The position numbers and the translations under genes are program-made. A stretch of DNA of 27,361 nucleotides from the NCBI GenBank assembly GCA_015264885.1, contig JABZYY010000009.1, positions 1-27,361 of the forward strand. The letters run 5' to 3'. Origin of the DNA: Streptococcus sp. Lineage in GTDB: Bacteria; Bacillota; Bacilli; Lactobacillales; Aerococcaceae. The notes beneath the pieces are model-generated. The model searched no databases. It had not been told where the DNA came from and saw nothing but the letters and a program-made list of their open reading frames with translations. Shown here in pieces: positions 23,307 through 27,361 of this stretch (position 1 is the first letter of the stretch; each line of letters begins with the position of its first letter).

Positions 23307-24665
23307 CTACAGTTTTTCTACTGCTTCAATGAAACAATCGCCGCGCACTTCAAAGTTAGCAAATTGATCCCAACTTGCACAAGCTGGTGAAAGTAATACA
23401 ATTTCTCCTTCACGACTAACTGCATACGCTTTTGGCACTGCTTCTTCTAAAGTCTCTACTACGGTTACTGGAATAGATAGTTTTTCAGCAGTCGCTTTTA
23501 ACTTCTCTTTTGTTTCCCCGTAAACGACCATTTCACGGACGTTTCCAAGAGATGGTTCTAATTCCTCAAAACCATTACCACGATCAAGTCCGCCAGCAAT
23601 CAATACAACCGATTGATTTGTAAAACTACGTAACGCTGTTTGTGTCGCAATGATATTTGTAGCTTTTGAATCGTTGTAGAATTTACGACCTTCAATAGTC
23701 TTCACATATTGTGTACGGTGTTTTACTCCATGGAATGAACGAACTGCTTTTTCGATTCCTTCGTTTGTTGCACCTTGTAATTTACTAATTGCAACTGCCG
23801 CTAACACGTTCTCAATGTTTTGAACGCCAGGTACTTGAATCGCTTCAAGTGGCATGACTGCTTCCCCGTTGAAGTAAATCGTAGTTTCATCCGCATACGC
23901 ACCGTGTTCTAAGACCGATTTACGGCTGAACGGTACTAATGTTGCTTTTGTATGACCTTTAATAAACTCATATAACTCTGGGAAATCCGCATTATAAACA
24001 AGGAAATCCTCTTCTGTTTGATTTTTAGTGATTTGTAATTTTGCTTTTACATACTCTTCACGCGTTCCATGATAGTCTAAATGTGCGCTAAAGATATTCA
24101 CGATACACGCTACTTTAGGATGAAACTCCTCAATTCCCATTAATTGGAAACTTGATAATTCAGTGACATAAATATCTGATTCTTTTGAATCACCAGCAAG
24201 TAGTGATAAAGGAATACCAATATTTCCACATGCAAACGTTCTTCTTTCAGGGAATGATTCTTTCAACATAAGGTTTGTTAATGTTGTCGTTGTTGTTTTC
24301 CCATTTGAACCTGTGATTCCAAGTACGGTTCCTTCCATGACACGTTGTGCAATTTCAATTTCAGTACAAACTGGTAATCCCTTTTCGACTGCTTTTGCTA
24401 CTAATGGATTTGTATAAGGAATCCCTGGATTTTTCACAACGAAATCAACAGGCTCATCGAGTAGTTCTAGTGGATGTCCCCCAGAAACCACTTTAATCCC
24501 TTCTGCGACTAACCCTTGTGCGTCTACACTTTCCTCAAGTGGTGTTCTATCATTTACTGTTACATCCGCGTGTAACTGGTGTAATAGTTTTGCTACACTC
24601 ACTCCACTCTTTGCAAGTCCAATGACTAGTACTTTTTTATTTTCAAATGCATGTGTATTCCGCAC
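23307..24665 (-). CDS. murD: MurD, UDP-MurNAc-L-Ala:D-Glu ligase, GTG start
   Basis: MurD adds D-glutamate to UDP-MurNAc-L-Ala in the cytoplasm. With a GTG start at 24665 (AGGAGGA 6 nt upstream) the protein has 452 residues, the normal length. A frame extension to an ATG at 24719 adds 18 residues before the Shine-Dalgarno and is rejected. The N-terminal Rossmann-like domain includes KKVLVIGLAKSGVSVAKLL. The ATP loop is GITGSNGKTTTT (117-128), followed by SSFQLMGIEEF, NIFSAHLDYHG, KHRTQYV, YNDSKATN and LSPACASWDQF. Confidence 0.97.
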   Translation of the reverse strand: MRNTHAFENKKVLVIGLAKSGVSVAKLLHQLHADVTVNDRTPLEESVDAQGLVAEGIKVVSGGHPLELLDEPVDFVVKNPGIPYTNPLVAKAVEKGLPVCTEIEIAQRVMEGTVLGITGSNGKTTTTTLTNLMLKESFPERRTFACGNIGIPLSLLAGDSKESDIYVTELSSFQLMGIEEFHPKVACIVNIFSAHLDYHGTREEYVKAKLQITKNQTEEDFLVYNADFPELYEFIKGHTKATLVPFSRKSVLEHGAYADETTIYFNGEAVMPLEAIQVPGVQNIENVLAAVAISKLQGATNEGIEKAVRSFHGVKHRTQYVKTIEGRKFYNDSKATNIIATQTALRSFTNQSVVLIAGGLDRGNGFEELEPSLGNVREMVVYGETKEKLKATAEKLSIPVTVVETLEEAVPKAYAVSREGEIVLLSPACASWDQFANFEVRGDCFIEAVEKL

Positions 24666-24756
24666 AATGATTCCTCCTATTTTTTGTTTTGAATATGTAT
24701 ATGGAGAAAGGCTGGGCAAAAATGACCAGCTCTCCTAATAAAATATGTTAATTCTC

Positions 24757-25713
24757 TTAAAAGACAAATGCAACGATTAAACCTGCAATAAGTCCGATTG
24801 CACTAAATACAGAAACAATCTTCACTTCTTTCCAACCACTCATTTCAAAGTGATGGTGAATTGGACTCATCTTAAAGATACGTTTCCCTGTCAGTTTAAA
24901 TGAACCGACTTGTAAAATAACGCTAAGTGTTTCCAAAACAAAGATGATCCCTACAAGCAATAATGTCCATTCCTTATGAAGCATAATCGAGATAATCGCA
25001 AGACCTGCTCCAAGTGCCAATGAACCAACATCTCCCATGAAGACTTTGGCTGGTTTCCAGTTATATACTAAGAATCCAAGAAGACCGCCGACTACGCAGA
25101 AACAGAAAATTGCAATCGAATGTTGCGCTGCTCTATATGCCATAATCCCATAAATTCCATATGCAATAATGTTAGTAGATGCTGCCAACCCATCTAATCC
25201 ATCTGTTAAGTTAACTGCGTTAGAAAATCCTGCGATCCAAATGATTGTAAATAACGCAAACAAGATAATACTGTTTACTTCACCAAAGATTGGAAGGTAA
25301 ATTAATGGTGCATTCCCGCTTAAAAGGAAAAGCACTACGAAGATAGCTGCTCCAATCAATTGTAATCCAAATTTTTCGTGACTCTTTAGCCCTTCATTTT
25401 GTTTTTTAAACACTTTAATAAAGTCATCTAAGAACCCAATTGATCCGAAGAAGGCAAAACCAATAACGCCACTTAATAAGACGAAATTGAAATGTCCGAA
25501 TACAGCTCCTACAATTAAACTAGAAATACTAATCATACATAGGAATACAAGTCCTCCCATTGTTGGAGTTCCACTTTTAGCTTTATGCCATGATGGACCT
25601 TCATCTAATGTAGTTTGACCTAATTGTTTCATCTTCATATATTGAATGAAATGTGGTTCAGCGATAGCCGTTGCTAAAAACGCTAAGCCGACTGATAAAA
25701 TGACTTCGATCAT
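24757..25713 (-). CDS. mraY: MraY, phospho-MurNAc-pentapeptide transferase
   Basis: MraY makes lipid I by moving phospho-MurNAc-pentapeptide to undecaprenyl phosphate. It is an integral membrane protein of 318 residues with about 10 helices. Family motifs are present: SWHKAKSGTPTMGGL (41-55), FLDDF with Asp96/Asp97, NAVNLTDGLDGLA (165-177), GDVGSLALGA (227-236) and HHHFEMSGW (286-294). AAGGAGA lies upstream. It follows murE by 15 bp. Confidence 0.97.
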   Translation of the reverse strand: MIEVILSVGLAFLATAIAEPHFIQYMKMKQLGQTTLDEGPSWHKAKSGTPTMGGLVFLCMISISSLIVGAVFGHFNFVLLSGVIGFAFFGSIGFLDDFIKVFKKQNEGLKSHEKFGLQLIGAAIFVVLFLLSGNAPLIYLPIFGEVNSIILFALFTIIWIAGFSNAVNLTDGLDGLAASTNIIAYGIYGIMAYRAAQHSIAIFCFCVVGGLLGFLVYNWKPAKVFMGDVGSLALGAGLAIISIMLHKEWTLLLVGIIFVLETLSVILQVGSFKLTGKRIFKMSPIHHHFEMSGWKEVKIVSVFSAIGLIAGLIVAFVF

Positions 25714-25728
25714 AATCTTCTCCTTCTT

Positions 25729-27228
25729 CTACTCGTGATATTTAAAACCTAATGCTTCTAAACTTGCAATAACGGTTTCTACTTCATTATAAGGAATATA
25801 CTCGTCACCAATTACTTGATATGGTTCCACACCTTTACCAGCAAATAGTAAGATATCTCCTTCTTGCGCGATTTCAAGTGCACGTTTTACCGCACTTTCT
25901 CGATTATCGATGCATTCATAAGCAGTCTTTTCATCTTTTCTTCCTGCTAAAATTTCTGCATAAATCTTTTCAAGCGGTTCATTTCTTGGATTATCCGCTG
26001 TTAAAATCACATAATCGGATTTATCAAATGCAATTTCTCCAAGCTCAGGGCGCATACTTGAATCACGGTTACCACCACTATGACCCATGATAGTAATCAC
26101 CCGATTTACTTTCACTTTTTCAAGTGTTTCAAGCACATTTTGTAGCCCATCAGGTGTATGTGCAAAGTCGATGATCACTTGGAATGGTTGTCCTTGTTGA
26201 ATCAACTGCATACGACCACCTACACCAGGGAATCGTTTCATTCGGCTCACAGCACGTTCAAGTGAAATTCCATTCACAACCGCTACTGCAAAAGCAGCCA
26301 AAACATTATAGACATTAAAGAGTCCAATCATCGGAATCACAACAGGAAGCTCTTGTCCATTCATTGTTACTGTAAATGAAGTTGTCGCTCCGTTTGTTTG
26401 AACATTTGTCGCACAGATATCCGCTTTTTCACTAAATCCATATGAAATCACTTCGCAAGGAGTTGAGTATGCGAATTGTTCATAGTGCTCTTCATCAATG
26501 TTTAGAATTGCAACTCGAGGTTTTCCATTTTTAGAATGGTTTCCTAATTGTGAGAATAACAGACTTTTAGCATGCGCATAATTTTCCATTGTTTTATGCA
26601 AGTCTAAATGTTCATGTGTTAAGTTTGTAAACACGGCAACATTGTAGTCAATTCCCCAAACACGTCCTAATTGAAGCGCGTGTGATGAAACTTCCATAAT
26701 ACAAGTATCTCCACCGATTTCTTTCACCTTTTGCAATGTTTCATGCACTGTTAAGATTTCTGGTGTTGTATTTCTTGTTTCGATACGTTCATTACCAATT
26801 TTACGATACATCGTTCCAATCAATGCTGTTGGTTTTCCTAATTCTTCTAATAAGTAGTCAATCATATGAGTTACAGTCGTTTTCCCATTGGTCCCTGTAA
26901 CTCCAATCATATTTAACGATTCTGATGGATACCCGTAAAAATGGTTTGCAAAGAGTGTCATCACGCGAGTCACGTCTTTGACATAAATCACAGGTGAATC
27001 TCCCACTTGTTCTTTGATAGATTTCGAAGCCACGAACACACTTGCTCCTAGCTCTTTTGCTTTCCCTGCAAATTGATGCCCATCTACCGTTACACCTTCG
27101 ATACAGAAAAACATAGTATTGGGCACAACTTTACGCGAATCTTGTGCTAATTTTTCTACAGTGATGTTCTCAAGAGAACCTTCCACTTCTTTAATGACTA
27201 ACAAGTCCGCTAGTTCTTTCGCAAACAT
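25729..27228 (-). CDS. murE: MurE, UDP-MurNAc-L-Ala-D-Glu:diamino acid ligase (DNPR-type)
   Basis: MurE adds the third stem-peptide residue. The 499-residue protein has the N-terminal uridine-binding domain (LAQDSRKVVPNTMFFC), the ATP loop GVTGTNGKTTVTHM (109-122), EVSSHALQLGRV, TNLTHEHLDLH with the carbamylated-lysine region after it, FPGVGGRMQ, IDFAHTPDGL and GHSGGNRD. At 412-415 it has DNPR. In characterised MurE enzymes DNPR marks meso-diaminopimelate specificity, while L-lysine enzymes such as that of S. aureus differ there. A meso-DAP wall is therefore suggested, not proven. AGGAGG lies upstream. It stands between the PBP gene and mraY, as in Bacillus. Confidence 0.96.
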   Translation of the reverse strand: MFAKELADLLVIKEVEGSLENITVEKLAQDSRKVVPNTMFFCIEGVTVDGHQFAGKAKELGASVFVASKSIKEQVGDSPVIYVKDVTRVMTLFANHFYGYPSESLNMIGVTGTNGKTTVTHMIDYLLEELGKPTALIGTMYRKIGNERIETRNTTPEILTVHETLQKVKEIGGDTCIMEVSSHALQLGRVWGIDYNVAVFTNLTHEHLDLHKTMENYAHAKSLLFSQLGNHSKNGKPRVAILNIDEEHYEQFAYSTPCEVISYGFSEKADICATNVQTNGATTSFTVTMNGQELPVVIPMIGLFNVYNVLAAFAVAVVNGISLERAVSRMKRFPGVGGRMQLIQQGQPFQVIIDFAHTPDGLQNVLETLEKVKVNRVITIMGHSGGNRDSSMRPELGEIAFDKSDYVILTADNPRNEPLEKIYAEILAGRKDEKTAYECIDNRESAVKRALEIAQEGDILLFAGKGVEPYQVIGDEYIPYNEVETVIASLEALGFKYHE

Positions 27229-27244
27229 GTTCTTCCTCCTTCTT

Positions 27245-27361
27245 TTACTCTGAGAGTCTAGAGTATTCTAAACTTCTCTTCATTAATGGATTGAAAATTT
27301 CTTTAATAATCTGGTTACCAGTTACAGCAACTCGCGGTTGTTTCACTGTGATATATAGGAT
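27245..27361 (-). CDS. Class B penicillin-binding protein (PBP2/FtsI type), C-terminal end only
   Basis: The last 38 codons of a gene entering from the right edge, ending TAA at 27247-27245, which is 16 bp before murE. The peptide ends with KEIFNPLMKRSLEYSRLSE, like the C-termini of division-cluster class B PBPs of Lactobacillales, and contains a YITVKQPR strand. Gene order (upstream of murE and mraY) supports this septal transpeptidase assignment. The catalytic domain is outside the window. Confidence 0.75.
   Translation of the reverse strand: MLYITVKQPRVAVTGNQIIKEIFNPLMKRSLEYSRLSE

Noticed and set aside
23307..24719. MurD starting at the ATG at 24719
   Set aside because: The 18 added residues lie upstream of the AGGAGG site and do not match MurD; the GTG at 24665 gives the normal length.
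1..27361. CRISPR array, tRNA or rRNA genes, insertion-sequence transposase, phage genes
   Set aside because: No regularly spaced short repeats, no cloverleaf or rRNA-like segments, and no transposase or phage motifs were seen; the only mobile-like feature is the palindrome at 6614-6801.

Overview
The window is a chromosomal segment of a low-GC Gram-positive bacterium, most likely of the order Lactobacillales and plausibly a Granulicatella/Carnobacteriaceae-like commensal. The support is: strong AGGAGG-type ribosome binding sites, a YSIRK-type signal peptide on a CshA-like surface adhesin, a class Ib ribonucleotide reductase operon, and the division/cell-wall order pbp2-murE-mraY-murD-murG-divIB-ftsA-ftsZ-ylmE-sepF-ylmG-ylmH-divIVA. 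The genus is a guess. Almost every gene is on the minus strand; only a Nudix-glycosylase fusion (5018-6013) and a copY-like regulator (10688-11128) are on the plus strand.

Layout, left to right. 1-3217: 5' part of a large CshA-type wall-anchored adhesin whose C-terminus lies outside the window. 3525-4895: D-Ala-D-Ala carboxypeptidase dacA, divergent from a single ORF that joins a Nudix hydrolase to 3-methyladenine DNA glycosylase I. 6054-6422: an orphan Imm51-like immunity protein. 6614-6801: a long imperfect palindromic element with two internal hairpins, between imm51 and the nrd operon. 6855-10430: nrdI-nrdE-nrdF (class Ib RNR) with candidate NrdR boxes upstream. 10688-11128: orphan CopY-type repressor with a CxCx4CxC motif and a His5 tail. 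11201-15211: a compact phosphocholine locus made of a BCCT choline/betaine transporter, a LicC-like cytidylyltransferase, and one protein fusing a winged helix, a second LicC-like domain and a LicA-like choline kinase. 15337-15714: a HesB/YneR-like small protein. 15764-27361: the division and cell-wall (dcw) cluster, read right to left, with a frameshifted divIVA near its end and the C-terminal end of a class B PBP at the right edge.

How the genes work together. MurE, MraY, MurD and MurG make the peptidoglycan precursor. FtsZ, FtsA, SepF, DivIB and the PBP build the division septum, DivIVA marks poles and septum, and DacA trims the stem peptides. The lic-like locus would import choline, phosphorylate it and activate it as CDP-choline for decoration of wall polymers; the transferase (LicD) is not in the window. 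NrdIEF supplies dNTPs, and the Nudix-Tag fusion belongs to nucleotide or DNA damage handling.

The points most worth a second look are the winged helix-LicC-LicA trifunctional fusion and its promoter inverted repeat, the Nudix-Tag fusion, the 188-bp palindromic element, the divIVA frameshift, and the orphan CopY divergent from nrd.
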